A stretch of DNA of 64,000 nt from Actinomycetota bacterium (GTDB taxonomy: Bacteria > Actinomycetota > Actinomycetes > Nanopelagicales > Nanopelagicaceae). The stretch covers positions 50,892-114,891 of the forward strand of contig WLOP01000006.1 of assembly GCA_009699205.1 (NCBI GenBank), read 5' to 3'. Shown in pieces: positions 1 through 10,200 of this stretch (positions are counted from its first letter, which is position 1; the number at the start of each line of letters is the position of its first letter). The notes below the pieces were generated by a model that did not search any database, was not told the origin of the DNA, and worked only from the letters and a program-made list of their open reading frames with translations. The translations under genes were made by a program, and so were the position numbers.

Positions 1-907
1 CAGCGGGCAAAAGCGACACTCCTCGTTGCGTTAAAGCGGTGACCGCTCCATCGTCGAGTATGAGTCGACCATGTGGAGTAGAGGCATGTGCAAGCCAGAG
101 CATCCGTGAATTAGTTTTGGACTCTTTAGCAACGAAGTAAGTGCCAACATCCGCTCCAGCAAGTGCGCTTCCAGATTGTTCAAGCGAGGAAAGTATCATC
201 GGAATTCCTGCACTTGTAGTGATGCGAGCAGCTTCTACTTTCGTCAGCATTCCACCACTGCCCACACCGGCACTTCCTGCTCCGCCGAGAGAACGCTCGT
301 CGATATCTGAAACTGATTGAACCTGGCTCACTCGTTTAGCGCTAGCTTTAGTAGGCACGTCATCATAAAGTGCATCAATATCTGAAATAAGATGCAAAAG
401 GTCAGCGCCAATCAGAAGTGAAACAAGGGCAGCTAAACGATCATTATCGCCGAAGCGAATTTCCTGCGTACCGACAGAATCATTCTCGTTGATAATCGGT
501 ACAACCCCTAAGGAAATCAATTTCTGCAAAGTGCGCTGAGCATTTTGATAATGTGAGCGGCTGATAATATCTTGTGTTGTTAAGAGAACTTGTGATGCAG
601 TGATATTCCCACGCGAAAAGCTCTCGGTGTAACGATGCATCAAAATACCTTGGCCTACAGAAGCTGCGGCTTGTTGCGTAGCTAGGTCCTTAGGACGCGC
701 CTTAATCCCTAACGGCGCTAACCCGGCTGCAATTGCGCCTGAGGAAACGACTACAACTTCAGCGCCTCGCGCACGGGCTGCGATAACTACATCAACGAGC
801 TGATCGACTGCACGTGGATCTAAAGAAGAACCTGCCGAACCAGTGAGCGAAGAAGACCCAATCTTTATAACAATTCGCTTTGCCGAAGCAATGTGCGCGC
901 GAATCAT
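1..907 (-). CDS. proB: Glutamate 5-kinase, 3' end cut by window edge
   Basis: Phosphorylates L-glutamate in the first step of proline synthesis, in the cytoplasm. I translated the frame by hand from ATG at 907-905; it stays open to the window edge, giving the first 302 residues of a protein usually about 370 long. Seen: the amino-acid kinase start [11 protein letters not shown] near residue 12, [10 protein letters not shown] near residue 44, and the later IINENDSVG and [12 protein letters not shown] blocks that carry glutamate and ATP contacts. The truncated tail (SLLPA) is where a PUA domain normally begins. The start codon overlaps the obg stop (ATGA), so it is translationally coupled to obg, a common actinobacterial pairing (obg-proB-proA). 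Confidence 0.95.
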   Translation of the reverse strand, partial: MIRAHIASAKRIVIKIGSSSLTGSAGSSLDPRAVDQLVDVVIAARARGAEVVVVSSGAIAAGLAPLGIKARPKDLATQQAAASVGQGILMHRYTESFSRGNITASQVLLTTQDIISRSHYQNAQRTLQKLISLGVVPIINENDSVGTQEIRFGDNDRLAALVSLLIGADLLHLISDIDALYDDVPTKASAKRVSQVQSVSDIDERSLGGAGSAGVGSGGMLTKVEAARITTSAGIPMILSSLEQSGSALAGADVGTYFVAKESKTNSRMLWLAHASTPHGRLILDDGAVTALTQRGVSLLPA

Positions 908-2400
908 TGAACGCCGTCCTCTTCTTCGATCTCTGAATTTAATAAAACAATCTCAGGCGTATGTGGGTCAACATCTTTGTATTCCCATTGAGTCGCAATT
1001 TCATCTGAATTAAGTCGATCATGTACACGTTCTTGGCTCTTCCAAGGGGCATCAAAGCGAGCATCTTCTCCACGAGCTGACCCAAGTAATTCAGCGCCAG
1101 CTTCAATTGTTGGCTCCCAGTCAAATACAACTGCAGCTTCGCCAACTCCAACGCGTACTTCGCTTCCAGCTTGAGCACCCTTACGGAAAAGTTCGCGTTC
1201 AACTCCCAACTGTGCAAGTCGGTCGGCTAAGTAACCAATAGCTTCTGCGTTACGGAAATCTGTTTGACGCACCCATCGTTCAACTTTGGCACCTGCAACG
1301 TTGAATGAACTATCTTCGTTAGCTGTAACAGTGAATCCTGAATCATCAACGGCCACAGGGCGCAAAACAATTCGTGTGCGCTCTTCAACCGCGGCCGCAG
1401 CACGAGCCTTTTGAATCAAGCGAGCCATTGCATACGTGAGTTCTGTGAGTCCTTCGCGAGAAGCCGCCGACACCGGGTAAACCTCGTATCCACGTTCGCG
1501 AAGTTCGCCTTCCACCATCTGAGCCATTGCAGAACCATCGGGCAAATCGATTTTGTTAAGCGCGATAATTCGTGGGCGATCTTCGAGTCCGCCGTATTGC
1601 GCTAATTCGGCTTCGATTACATCGAGATCTTGGACTGGATTTCGATCCGTTTCGAGAGTTCCGCAATCGAGAACGTGGACGAGTGCAACGCAACGTTCTA
1701 CGTGGCGCAAGAATTCAAGACCCAATCCTTTTCCTTGGCTTGCGCCAGGAATCAATCCGGGAACATCGGCCACGGTAAAACGCGTATCTCCCGCCTGTAC
1801 AACTCCTAGGTTTGGAATCAAAGTTGTAAATGGATAGTCAGCAATCTTTGGTCGTGCCGCTGAAATTGCAGCGATAAGAGAGGACTTACCAGCGCTTGGA
1901 TATCCGACGAGTGCGATATCTGCAACGCTCTTGAGTTCAAGGACTAATTTGCGCTCTTCGCCAGGCTCTCCGAGAAGCGCAAAACCCGGTGCGCGACGTT
2001 TAGAAGATGAAAGAGCTAAGTTGCCTAGCCCTCCACGACCGCCTTGGGCTGCAATAAAGATTGTGCCGTTGCCAACTAAATCTGCAAGTTGATTTCCGTC
2101 TACATCAAAGACAACAGTGCCATTAGGAACAGTGAGAACTAAATCTTCACCAGATGGTCCGTCTTTGCGATCTCCATATCCTGCGCGTCCAGATGTTGCG
2201 ATTCGATGTGGAGAGTGGTGGTAATCAAGCAAAGTCGTAACATTTGGATCTACTACTAAACGAATATCTCCGCCACGGCCACCGTTGCCACCATCGGGAC
2301 CACCAAGAGGTTTAAATTTCTCGCGCTTTACAGAGACGCAACCATCTCCGCCTTTTCCGGCAGAGGCAAAGAGAGTGACTTGATCAATAAATGATGCCAT
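904..2400 (-). CDS. obg: Obg/CgtA ribosome-associated GTPase
   Basis: GTPase acting on 50S ribosome maturation and stress signalling. At 498 aa it has the three-part architecture of actinobacterial Obg: a glycine-rich Obg fold (residues 1-160, with [13 protein letters not shown] and [12 protein letters not shown]), a G domain with G1 GYPSAGKSS at 166-174, G3 [16 protein letters not shown] and G4 NKID, and a C-terminal OCT domain (about 340-430) followed by an acidic tail ending [10 protein letters not shown] purine-rich GAAAGGTAAAGAG precedes ATG 2400. It follows the rpmA terminator, so it probably starts its own unit with proB. The rplU-rpmA-obg-proB order is classical. Confidence 0.98.
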   Translation of the reverse strand: MASFIDQVTLFASAGKGGDGCVSVKREKFKPLGGPDGGNGGRGGDIRLVVDPNVTTLLDYHHSPHRIATSGRAGYGDRKDGPSGEDLVLTVPNGTVVFDVDGNQLADLVGNGTIFIAAQGGRGGLGNLALSSSKRRAPGFALLGEPGEERKLVLELKSVADIALVGYPSAGKSSLIAAISAARPKIADYPFTTLIPNLGVVQAGDTRFTVADVPGLIPGASQGKGLGLEFLRHVERCVALVHVLDCGTLETDRNPVQDLDVIEAELAQYGGLEDRPRIIALNKIDLPDGSAMAQMVEGELRERGYEVYPVSAASREGLTELTYAMARLIQKARAAAAVEERTRIVLRPVAVDDSGFTVTANEDSSFNVAGAKVERWVRQTDFRNAEAIGYLADRLAQLGVERELFRKGAQAGSEVRVGVGEAAVVFDWEPTIEAGAELLGSARGEDARFDAPWKSQERVHDRLNSDEIATQWEYKDVDPHTPEIVLLNSEIEEEDGVQ

Positions 2401-2450
2401 CTCTTTACCTTTCTCTTATCGTCTTGCTACTGATAAAAATACCGCTGAAA

Positions 2451-2483
2451 TAAAAAGAGCGGGTCCGCATTGACGGCCCGCTC
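2451..2483 (-). terminator. Rho-independent terminator after rpmA
   Basis: GAGCGGG at 2457-2463 pairs with CCCGCTC at 2477-2483. Read on the minus strand the hairpin is followed by a TTTTTA run at 2456-2451. It lies just downstream of the rpmA stop and separates rplU-rpmA from obg. Confidence 0.75.
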
Positions 2484-2501
2484 CTCTATGAGAACCGAAA
2501 A

Positions 2502-2756
2502 CTAGGCGACCGGAACCACATTCACAACGCGACGTCCGCGAGCGCGACCAAATTCAACTGCGCCTGCAGCTAGTGCGAAGAGAGTGTCATCTTTACCGCG
2601 GCCCACATTGGCGCCTGGGTGAAAGTGAGTTCCACGTTGACGAACAAGAATTTCACCGCTGTTAACAACCTGACCACCGAAGCGCTTAATACCGAGGTAC
2701 TGCGCATTGGAATCGCGACCGTTACGTGTCGAGGAGACGCCCTTTTTACTTGCCAT
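2502..2756 (-). CDS. rpmA: 50S ribosomal protein L27
   Basis: Structural 50S protein whose N-terminal tail reaches the peptidyl-transferase centre. 84 aa, the normal family length, beginning [16 protein letters not shown] and carrying the L27 signature around [20 protein letters not shown]. No Firmicutes-type cleavable N-terminal extension is present. A good Shine-Dalgarno (GGGGAG) precedes ATG 2756. It lies 15 bp downstream of rplU and is closed by the hairpin at 2451-2483. Confidence 0.98.
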   Translation of the reverse strand: MASKKGVSSTRNGRDSNAQYLGIKRFGGQVVNSGEILVRQRGTHFHPGANVGRGKDDTLFALAAGAVEFGRARGRRVVNVVPVA

Positions 2757-2771
2757 TTCTCAACTCCCCTT

Positions 2772-3086
2772 TTACTTAACGCCGTTAATGGCGGTGATTT
2801 TTACGCGGGTATTCTGTGAACGAAATCCTTGACGACGGCGATAACCGGTCTTGTTCTTGTAGCGGAGGATGTGAATCTTCTCGCCCTTTGTTTCATCGAT
2901 AACTTCAGCAGTAACTTTAACGCCCGAAAGTTGCTTGGGGTCAGTCAGAACTGTTGCGCCATCAACCACCATGACAGCAGAAAAAGTAACGGTAGAACCA
3001 GCAGCGCTGTCGATGCGATCGACGGTGACAGTGTCTCCGACGGCGACCTTCTCTTGGCGGCCACCAGCCTTCACAATTGCGTACAC
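2772..3086 (-). CDS. rplU: 50S ribosomal protein L21
   Basis: Structural 50S protein contacting 23S rRNA. 104 aa, typical length, starting [18 protein letters not shown] with the L21 signature [17 protein letters not shown] near the C-terminus. The start codon is GTG at 3086. First gene of a two-gene rplU-rpmA unit; a sigma-A-like promoter lies about 65 bp upstream (3152-3181). Confidence 0.98.
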   Translation of the reverse strand: MYAIVKAGGRQEKVAVGDTVTVDRIDSAAGSTVTFSAVMVVDGATVLTDPKQLSGVKVTAEVIDETKGEKIHILRYKNKTGYRRRQGFRSQNTRVKITAINGVK

Positions 3087-3151
3087 GTAACGCTCCAGTT
3101 CTTTTGCAGATCATTAAGCCAGCCGACGAACGCGCCACTTGGCAGGGGCCT

Positions 3152-3181
3152 AGGGTACGGAAGATTGCACCCCGGGGTCAA
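3152..3181 (-). promoter_or_regulatory. Putative housekeeping promoter of rplU-rpmA
   Basis: On the minus strand TTGACC (3181-3176) is separated by 18 bp from TACCCT (3157-3152), matching a TTGACA/TANNNT sigma-A promoter. It predicts a leader of roughly 60 nt before the rplU GTG. Inferred from the consensus only. Confidence 0.55.
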
Positions 3182-3213
3182 ACTGAAGGCTCAAGGAGCC
3201 AACTTTTAACGCC

Positions 3214-5304
3214 TTACGCCCCCGGAGTCACTACCCCAGTACTGACTGCACGACGCCGTTTGCGTCCTGAAGGGGCCGCTGCTGTCGTTGTGACAACCGC
3301 TGGCTTTTGCTCACTCTCTTGCGCCTCTTCACTTACTTCCGGCTCCTCCTGTGAGGAGTTATCAGAGTGTGATTCGAAAGGCATCGCAGGGCGAGCCTTT
3401 AGAGGTTCGGTGTGAATATGGATTCCACGACCGGCACAGCTATCACACGTAGTAGAGAAGGCTTCAATGAGTCCTTGACCGATGCGCTTGCGCGTCATCT
3501 GTACCAATCCAAGAGAAGTAACTTCGGCAACTTGATGCTTGGTGCGATCGCGTCCTAGGCATTCAACTAAACGACGCAATACCTGTTCGCGGTTAGATTC
3601 CAGAATCATGTCGATGAAGTCGACAACGATAATTCCGCCAAGGTCGCGCAAACGCAATTGGCGCGCAATTTCTTCGGCTGCTTCTAAGTTGTTCTTGGTA
3701 ACGGTCTCTTCAAGATTTCCGCCCTTACCGATGAATTTACCGGTGTTAACGTCAATAACAACCATTGCTTCAGTGCGATCGATAACAAGGGAACCACCAG
3801 ATGGTAGATACACCTTACGATCGAAAGCTTTTGCAAGTTGTTCGTCAACGCGGTAATCAGCAAAGAGATCGCCCAGCCCCGTCCACTTCTCAATTTTGGA
3901 AGTGAGTTCGGGGGCGATGAAAGATAGATAACCGTTGATTTCTTCCCAAGCATCATTGCCTTGGATTGTTAACTTGCGGAAGTCTTCGTTGAAAATATCG
4001 CGGATAACACGTACCGCCAAGTCAGGCTCTGCATAGAGAAGTGCGGGAGCATGGAAATTGGGGTTTTCAGATTTTTGAACAATGTCATCCCATTGCGCTT
4101 TCAGACGTGCGACATCGCCTTCGATCTCAACATCGCTAGCGCCTTCTGCTGCTGTACGAACAATGACGCCAGCTTCTTCAGGAACGATTGGTTTAAGAAT
4201 TGTTTTCAATCGGGCGCGCTCTGGCTCTGGAAGACGACGGCTAATACCGCTCATGCCTCCACCAGGAACATAAACTAAATAGCGGCCAGGTAATGAAATT
4301 TGGCTAGTAAGACGTGCGCCTTTTTGGCCAATGGGATCTTTGGTTACTTGGACAAGAACTGGTTGACCAGTTTTCAAAACCATTTCAATTTTGCGAGGTT
4401 GGGATTCAGAAATACCTGCTGCATCCCAATTCACTTCAGCTGCATAAAGAACTGCGTTGCGACCTTTTCCGATATCGACGAACGCGGCTTCCATGCTTGG
4501 GAGCACGTTCTGAACGCGTCCAAGATAGACGTTACCTACGTAGGAAATATTGCTATGGCGATTGACGTAGTGCTCAACCATCACCTTGTCTTCGATGACA
4601 GCAATCTGAGTACGATCACCAATTTGGCGCACAAGCATTTCGCGATCGACATTTTCGCGGCGGGCTAGTAACTCGCCTTCGGTGATAATTGTTCCGCGCT
4701 TGCGGTAAGGCTCACGATAATCTCCGCGAGCTTCGCGGCGGCGAGGTGCTTCGCGACGGTTATCTTTGCGTGGACGCTCACGTACTTCACGTGGTTCGCG
4801 CGGTTCACGAACTTCGCGCACCTTAACAACTGTGATCACGCCATCTTCTTCGATGGTCTCCCCTGGAGTGACACCATCAGCGCTCGAACGGCGGCGGCGA
4901 CGGCGATGAGTGGCACCGGTTGTCGAATCTTCAGCACTCTCTTCGCTTTCGCTGGAAGTTGTTACCTCATCGCCTGTAGGGCGGCGGCGACCACGGCCAC
5001 CACGACGGCGACGGCGACCACGAGCATCCGCTGATGACTCATCGCTAGAAACTTCAGGGGCTGCAGATTCTGAGGCTTCTTTCTTGGCGGCAGCTTTGGC
5101 CCGCACTACACGTGCAGGTTTTACTTCAGCGGTTGCAGCTTGAAAAATCGGAACAGGAATCGCTGCAGCAGCCTTCTTCTTCACTGGGCTCTTTTTTTCT
5201 ACTGCCTTTTCGGTGGGCTCCGCGCTTGGCGCGCCAGATTCACCAGGGGCTTTACTTACTTTCTTAACCGCACGCTTGCGCGGTGTTTTTGGCTCAATAG
5301 CCAT
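3214..5304 (-). CDS. rne: Ribonuclease E/G family endoribonuclease
   Basis: Single-strand endoribonuclease for rRNA processing and mRNA decay. 696 aa. Residues 1-220 form a long low-complexity extension rich in Lys/Arg/Ala/Glu with several Arg runs (e.g. RRRRGGRGRRRP), likely disordered and RNA-binding. An S1 domain starts near residue 248 (NISYVGNVYLGRV). The catalytic DNase-I-like part contains VVIDVNTGKF near 511 and VVDFIDM, supplying the metal-binding Asp residues. A Zn-link CDSCAGRG sits near 620. The extension is N-terminal, not the C-terminal scaffold of enterobacterial RNase E, as is usual in actinobacteria. Flanks: rplU downstream, rodA upstream. Confidence 0.95.
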   Translation of the reverse strand: MAIEPKTPRKRAVKKVSKAPGESGAPSAEPTEKAVEKKSPVKKKAAAAIPVPIFQAATAEVKPARVVRAKAAAKKEASESAAPEVSSDESSADARGRRRRRGGRGRRRPTGDEVTTSSESEESAEDSTTGATHRRRRRRSSADGVTPGETIEEDGVITVVKVREVREPREPREVRERPRKDNRREAPRRREARGDYREPYRKRGTIITEGELLARRENVDREMLVRQIGDRTQIAVIEDKVMVEHYVNRHSNISYVGNVYLGRVQNVLPSMEAAFVDIGKGRNAVLYAAEVNWDAAGISESQPRKIEMVLKTGQPVLVQVTKDPIGQKGARLTSQISLPGRYLVYVPGGGMSGISRRLPEPERARLKTILKPIVPEEAGVIVRTAAEGASDVEIEGDVARLKAQWDDIVQKSENPNFHAPALLYAEPDLAVRVIRDIFNEDFRKLTIQGNDAWEEINGYLSFIAPELTSKIEKWTGLGDLFADYRVDEQLAKAFDRKVYLPSGGSLVIDRTEAMVVIDVNTGKFIGKGGNLEETVTKNNLEAAEEIARQLRLRDLGGIIVVDFIDMILESNREQVLRRLVECLGRDRTKHQVAEVTSLGLVQMTRKRIGQGLIEAFSTTCDSCAGRGIHIHTEPLKARPAMPFESHSDNSSQEEPEVSEEAQESEQKPAVVTTTAAAPSGRKRRRAVSTGVVTPGA

Positions 5305-5484
5305 GGCACCAAATCCTCTATGCGCTTGCTATGAAGCGCGCTCTGGCTCGAAAACGAGCAAATCCTTAACAAGTTAAAACTTGTGGTGTCCGCGCTAGGC
5401 GTTGTGCCGCGAATATGTCGCGAGCCGCGCTGGACGTTGGCCTAAGTATGGCAGACAAGCGCAGGAATACCCAAAATGGCGCGC

Positions 5485-6642
5485 TTAGCCTCGCTGACGA
5501 GCGTGAACATTTTGTAAAAGCCCTATACCGATCAAATTGGCAAACATGCTCGACCCTCCATAGGACATGAAAGGCAAGGGCACTCCGGTCATGGGCATCA
5601 GCCCCATTGTCATGCCGATATTTTCAAAGGCTTGAAAGGCAAACCATGCAATTACTCCCGTGCACATCATTCGTCCAAAGGGGTCCTGTGATCGCCGTGC
5701 AATACGAAATGCTCGAATAAAAATCACGAAATATAGAAGCAGTATGAATCCACTTCCGAGAAATCCGAGTTCTTCCCCAGCTACAGTAAAAATAAAGTCT
5801 GTCTGCTGCTCAGGAACAAAGCGGCCATTTGTTTGCGGGCCATCAAATAAACCTTTACCAAGCAAACCTCCAGAACCTACTGTGATCCGAGATTGGCGCA
5901 ACTGATAGCCGCTACTTTGAGGATCTGCAGTTGGATCGACAAAAGATTGCAAGCGCTTAATTTGATACTCACTTACAACCCCTACTTTCACCGCTGTGAA
6001 TCCGCCAATCACAGCGACAATCAATAACCCGGCAACCCATCGTGATGGCGCCCCTGATACTGCGATGATTGTCACCACTGAAGCGCTGATAATCATGACA
6101 GTTCCCATATCCGGCTGAAGCAAGATAAGTGCGATAGGAATTCCGGCAACGACCAAGGCCTGCCACACATCTTTATGGGAGGGTTCGCGATTTTCGTTCA
6201 AGCGCTCGGAGAGAATCATTGAAATCCCGATGATGATAGAAATCTTTGCTAATTCGGCAGGTTGAATCTGAAAACCGCCCGGCAACGAAATCCATGCTTT
6301 AGCGCCATTAACTGTGTTACCTAATCCAGGCATTAAAACAATTAGTAAGCCGAGTACACCGATTCCCCATAAAATCGGCGTATATGCACGTAATAATCGG
6401 TAGTCAATCGCAGTAGTGCCGAAAGTCAATGCAAGCCCAATGAGAATATTGAAAATATGGCGCTTAAGGTAATACTGCGGATCAAGGCCGTTGGAGGCAT
6501 ACCAAGCACGAGTAGCCGCGTAAACCAAAAGTGTTCCGAGAACTAAAAGAGCAAAGACAGCAAAAGAAAGTATTGGGTCAAATCCTGCCCATATAGCAGG
6601 TCTGCCCTGTCGTCCGCGGCGTTTGAAATCAGAACGACTCAT
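5485..6642 (-). CDS. rodA: Rod-shape SEDS peptidoglycan glycosyltransferase RodA
   Basis: Membrane lipid II polymerase of the elongasome. 385 aa with about ten hydrophobic segments and conserved SEDS motifs, including NTVNGAKAWISLPGGFQIQP in the middle and GMTMGLMPMTGVPLPFMSYG near the C-terminus. Its ATG overlaps the mrdA (PBP2) stop by 4 bp, as expected for an obligate SEDS-PBP partnership. It is the last gene of the mreB-mreC-mreD-mrdA-rodA module. FtsW is the alternative, but the neighbours favour RodA. Confidence 0.93.
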   Translation of the reverse strand: MSRSDFKRRGRQGRPAIWAGFDPILSFAVFALLVLGTLLVYAATRAWYASNGLDPQYYLKRHIFNILIGLALTFGTTAIDYRLLRAYTPILWGIGVLGLLIVLMPGLGNTVNGAKAWISLPGGFQIQPAELAKISIIIGISMILSERLNENREPSHKDVWQALVVAGIPIALILLQPDMGTVMIISASVVTIIAVSGAPSRWVAGLLIVAVIGGFTAVKVGVVSEYQIKRLQSFVDPTADPQSSGYQLRQSRITVGSGGLLGKGLFDGPQTNGRFVPEQQTDFIFTVAGEELGFLGSGFILLLYFVIFIRAFRIARRSQDPFGRMMCTGVIAWFAFQAFENIGMTMGLMPMTGVPLPFMSYGGSSMFANLIGIGLLQNVHARQRG

Positions 6643-8723
6643 TTTTTCGCCACTTTCGTTGTCGCTGAAATTTTAGGCAGCGAAGTTGGAGGACCTTTAG
6701 GAAATATTGCCGCCTTGGGATTAACGATAGAGCCGGTTACACCAAAAAGAGTTTCATAAATTTTGCGAACCGCAACAGCGCTAGTGGAAGCTCCGAAACC
6801 ACCTTGGCTCACCATAACTACCACTGCATATCGAGGTTTCTCACTTGGCCCAAAAGAAGCAAACCAAGAGGTATTGTCTTTCTTGGTTCCATCAGAGTTA
6901 AGTCCAAAAACTTCGCCAGTTCCCGTTTTACCGCTAATTGCAATGGGGAAACCTGAAAATACTCCAGCTCCGGTTCCGCTCACAACTACTTCTCTGAGTG
7001 CACCTTTGAGGAAAGTTAAGGTCGAAGCAGTTGCCGGTAATTTGCCAATAATCTTAGGAATTACCTTCTTAACCACCGTACCGTCGGTTTTAACAACGGC
7101 ACGCGCAACAGTTGGCTGCCAAATCTTGCCGCCATTGGAAATAGCCGCATACATCTGAGTCAATTTTAATGGCGTAATAACAGTGTCTCCTTGTCCAATT
7201 GCAAAGTTCACTGCATCTCCTCCGCGGATCTTGGCACCGTCAACACAATTCTCTTTAGCTAGGGCGATCAAGAAAGGGGTTAATTCCTTCTTGGCTGCGC
7301 GTTTCTCATAATTGCAGAAGTAGTTCTTATTAGCCGCATACCAATCTAGGCGCCAATTGCGATCCGGTAGGCGTCCAAGAGATTCGGAGGGTAGATCAAT
7401 TCCAGTTCTTTCGGCGATTTGGAAACCACGAGCCGCTGAAAAGAAATAATCTTTGGCGCTCTTCTTTGGGGAAAGTCCGCCATCTCGAATCCATTCATCG
7501 AAAGCGATCTTGTACCAAATGGTGTCACAAGAAATAGCGATAGCTGTCTTCATGGTGATTGTTCCCTGGGACTTACTTTCAAAGTTTTGAAAATCCCTAT
7601 TTCCCACTGAAACTTGGGCTGGACAGCTATAAGTCGTATTGAGGTCGTATCCAGCATTTGCCGCCGCAACGAGCGAGACTGCTTTAAATGTTGACGCTGG
7701 CGCATACAAACCTTGAAGCGGTCGGTTAAGCGCAGGTACGCCAGTAGTTTCGCTAAAGAGATCTTTTGCCTGCTGAACAGTCAATCCTTTTTCCCAAATA
7801 TTCGGGTCATAAGTTGGATAAGAAGCCAGCGCCAAAATGCGCCCAGTTCGCACATCCATTACAACTGCTGCTCCACCATCGGCACGGTGCCCAGTGCTTC
7901 GAGCCCGCAAAACCGCATCTGCTAAAGCACTTTCAGTTGAAGCTTGCAAGCGAACATCCAGACTCGTAACCAAATGATCACCAGGCGCTGAAGCTATATT
8001 TTGAGATTCACTTGTGACAGTTTCTTTACGATCTACAATGACAGTTCGGATGCCCGGTGTGCCACGAAGATAAGAGTCATACTGATATTCCAGTCCTGCT
8101 TTACCTATTGATTCACTGCGAAAATACTTGGTTCCATCATTCATTGCTAAATCAGATTCGGTAAGCGGCCCCACGTATCCAAGGAGGTGGGCAGCATTTA
8201 CTCCAACAATTCCGGGGTAATTGCGCACCGCAACTGGCGCTGCGTCAATTCCAGGGAAAAGATCGGCTCGTTCAACTATCTGCAAAGCGATATTTGGGTC
8301 AGCATCCTTTGTAATAGGAATGGGCTGGTATCGAGTACCTGTCCAACAGCCTGCCTGGCTCTTAGTCGTTAATTCGCCGCAAAGCCGAGTGTGACGATAA
8401 ACATCAACATATTTGAGTTTGAGTAATTTGGCCGTTCTACGCAGTACCGCTTCACCTTTATCGGTTTGTTTATCTACAACACTTCTGTCGACAGTGACAG
8501 CAAGGCCTACACGATTAAGTGCCAATGGAACGCCAGAAGAATCGACGATCAATCCACGGGTTGCAGGATCAACAATATCTCTGCTCTGAATGCTTAAAGC
8601 TGCATCCCGATACTTGGAGCCCGCTCCGATTTGCAAGTAAAAAACACGGCCGAATAAAGCAATCATTAAGGAGAGAATGAAAACCTGCGTAACAAGTAAA
8701 CTCAGTCGAGAACGTTGATTCAT
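6639..8723 (-). CDS. mrdA: Penicillin-binding protein 2 (elongasome transpeptidase)
   Basis: Class B PBP cross-linking peptidoglycan during lateral growth. 694 aa: one N-terminal membrane anchor (residues about 8-27), a dimerisation/pedestal domain, and a transpeptidase domain with the nucleophile motif STFK near residue 341 and the SGKTGTGE (KTG) motif near 596. The C-terminal tail is Lys/Pro rich. It overlaps mreD upstream and rodA downstream by 4 bp each, so the products are probably made stoichiometrically. Confidence 0.95.
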   Translation of the reverse strand: MNQRSRLSLLVTQVFILSLMIALFGRVFYLQIGAGSKYRDAALSIQSRDIVDPATRGLIVDSSGVPLALNRVGLAVTVDRSVVDKQTDKGEAVLRRTAKLLKLKYVDVYRHTRLCGELTTKSQAGCWTGTRYQPIPITKDADPNIALQIVERADLFPGIDAAPVAVRNYPGIVGVNAAHLLGYVGPLTESDLAMNDGTKYFRSESIGKAGLEYQYDSYLRGTPGIRTVIVDRKETVTSESQNIASAPGDHLVTSLDVRLQASTESALADAVLRARSTGHRADGGAAVVMDVRTGRILALASYPTYDPNIWEKGLTVQQAKDLFSETTGVPALNRPLQGLYAPASTFKAVSLVAAANAGYDLNTTYSCPAQVSVGNRDFQNFESKSQGTITMKTAIAISCDTIWYKIAFDEWIRDGGLSPKKSAKDYFFSAARGFQIAERTGIDLPSESLGRLPDRNWRLDWYAANKNYFCNYEKRAAKKELTPFLIALAKENCVDGAKIRGGDAVNFAIGQGDTVITPLKLTQMYAAISNGGKIWQPTVARAVVKTDGTVVKKVIPKIIGKLPATASTLTFLKGALREVVVSGTGAGVFSGFPIAISGKTGTGEVFGLNSDGTKKDNTSWFASFGPSEKPRYAVVVMVSQGGFGASTSAVAVRKIYETLFGVTGSIVNPKAAIFPKGPPTSLPKISATTKVAKK

Positions 8724-9241
8724 GCATGTTCTCGCGTTTCAAAGATAGTACGGTGTAATTTGGAAATAAGTGGAAGAAGGAACGGCGTAATCGCTAACGT
8801 CCACACCCCGTTACCGAGGATAATCCTTACATTCCCTCCTGCGGTCCCGAAATCTAAACCTAAGAGAGCGCCAATAGCCATATAACCCGCAAGTGCAAGA
8901 ACGGTTGCAATCGCAACAGAGAAGACAAGGCCGAGTGGATTTGCGCGCAAGCTATCGTCGCCATATCGCATAAAGGCAATGGAGAAAGAAACGATAATAA
9001 GTACGAGCGTCCACTGCCCCATCGGTCCTTTAGATGAGGACATTAGATCCAAAAGAAATCCCGCTCCGAAGCCACAAGCGGCGCCAACTTCTGGCGAACT
9101 AAGAGCGGCCCAAGTGAATGTGAAAATCAAAAAAAGCGAGAAGCCTCCAAAAGGGAGGTGAGTCTGGCTAAAAAGAGTTTCTTGAAGGAGGAAGACGAAG
9201 AGTAAAACACCACTGCTCAAGGAAACTTGGCGCGAATACAT
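8720..9241 (-). CDS. mreD: Rod shape-determining membrane protein MreD
   Basis: 173-aa polytopic protein with about five hydrophobic segments, typical of MreD, a poorly conserved elongasome scaffold. Recognition rests on size, hydrophobicity, the FGAGFLLDLMSSSKGPMGQW segment and position between mreC and mrdA. Its stop overlaps the mrdA start by 4 bp; mreC ends 15 bp upstream. Confidence 0.9.
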   Translation of the reverse strand: MYSRQVSLSSGVLLFVFLLQETLFSQTHLPFGGFSLFLIFTFTWAALSSPEVGAACGFGAGFLLDLMSSSKGPMGQWTLVLIIVSFSIAFMRYGDDSLRANPLGLVFSVAIATVLALAGYMAIGALLGLDFGTAGGNVRIILGNGVWTLAITPFLLPLISKLHRTIFETREHA

Positions 9242-9255
9242 AGTTATTTCCGAGG

Positions 9256-10191
9256 CTACTTCGTCGGAGTTGGAGTTGGAGTTGGAGTCGGAGTTACGTA
9301 AATTGTCACAGTCGGGGTGGGCTTAGGAGTGGGCTTTGCTGGAACCAAGATATCTCTGGGGTCTTCAACGGGAGCCTTGATCACAACAGCCACCACACTC
9401 AATGAGTTGAGATGTGCAAAATACTTCACTTCGGCTTCTTGAGACACGGCACCAGTGGCATTCATGACATAAGAAACGGTGCCAACCGGGACGCCAGGAA
9501 CAAATGGTTTGTTCCCTTGGCTGCCTCTAGCCAACAAAATATTGCCTACTTTCACAGTGCTTTGGCTATCAAGCAATTGCAACACTGCAGTACCCGTTCC
9601 TTGCCCAGCCAAAATGCCAATATGTTGGCTTCCAGCTATGCGGACGCCCACGCGAAAAGCAGGATCTGAAGCAAGCATCACAAGTGCTGAATTTGGGTAA
9701 ACCTCTTTTACGACTCCGACTAAACCATCAGCGCATATAACTGTCATGTCACGAGTGAGCTTTGCATTCTTGCCAATGTCGATCATTATTGTTTGAGTGA
9801 AGTTGGCGCTAGATCCTTGAGAAATTACTTTCGCGTTAACGATCTTGTATCCAGCTGTCCCGGATAAATTGAGGATTGACTTCAATTGCTTTAATTGAGT
9901 ATCGCTATCTTTACGGGCAATTAACTTCGCTCTCAAGGCTGCATTCTGATTCTTTAAAGTTGCAATTTCATTACGAGTGCTTCCTAAATGAGCTACATCG
10001 GAAAAGAAATTCCCAAATGGTTTATAGAAAGAACTCGCCCCACGTTGAAAAGGAGCAAGTGCGGTTTGAGCGCCGTTACGCATACCTGAAATGACACTCA
10101 CTCCCCGAAGGTCGAGAGTAATCAAAAAGAGCGAAGTCACAATTAAAGTGACGAGCAAAAGGCGACTTCTATTATCGCCGCCGTATCGCAT
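9256..10191 (-). CDS. mreC: Rod shape-determining protein MreC
   Basis: Bitopic elongasome protein linking MreB to PBP2. 311 aa: a membrane anchor near residues 11-30, a coiled coil (about 65-105, LGSTRNEIATLKNQNAALRA) and the beta-barrel domain (about 110-275). The C-terminus is a Pro-Thr tail (PTPTPTPTPTK) encoded by tandem GGAGTT-type hexamers on the plus strand, a likely extracytoplasmic spacer. It follows mreB by 9 bp. Confidence 0.95.
   Translation of the reverse strand: MRYGGDNRSRLLLVTLIVTSLFLITLDLRGVSVISGMRNGAQTALAPFQRGASSFYKPFGNFFSDVAHLGSTRNEIATLKNQNAALRAKLIARKDSDTQLKQLKSILNLSGTAGYKIVNAKVISQGSSANFTQTIMIDIGKNAKLTRDMTVICADGLVGVVKEVYPNSALVMLASDPAFRVGVRIAGSQHIGILAGQGTGTAVLQLLDSQSTVKVGNILLARGSQGNKPFVPGVPVGTVSYVMNATGAVSQEAEVKYFAHLNSLSVVAVVIKAPVEDPRDILVPAKPTPKPTPTVTIYVTPTPTPTPTPTK
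9265..9294. repeat. Hexanucleotide tandem repeat in mreC
   Basis: Five consecutive copies of YGGAGT (plus-strand reading) encode the Thr-Pro dipeptide tail of MreC. Copies two to four are identical TGGAGT; the outer two differ only in the first base. A degenerate continuation follows to about 9340. Confidence 0.85.
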
Positions 10192-10200
10192 AGAAGAAAC

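Noticed and set aside
3186..3204. Terminator after rne (GGCTC/GAGCC hairpin)
   Set aside because: Only five base pairs and no proper T-run on the minus strand; too weak to call.
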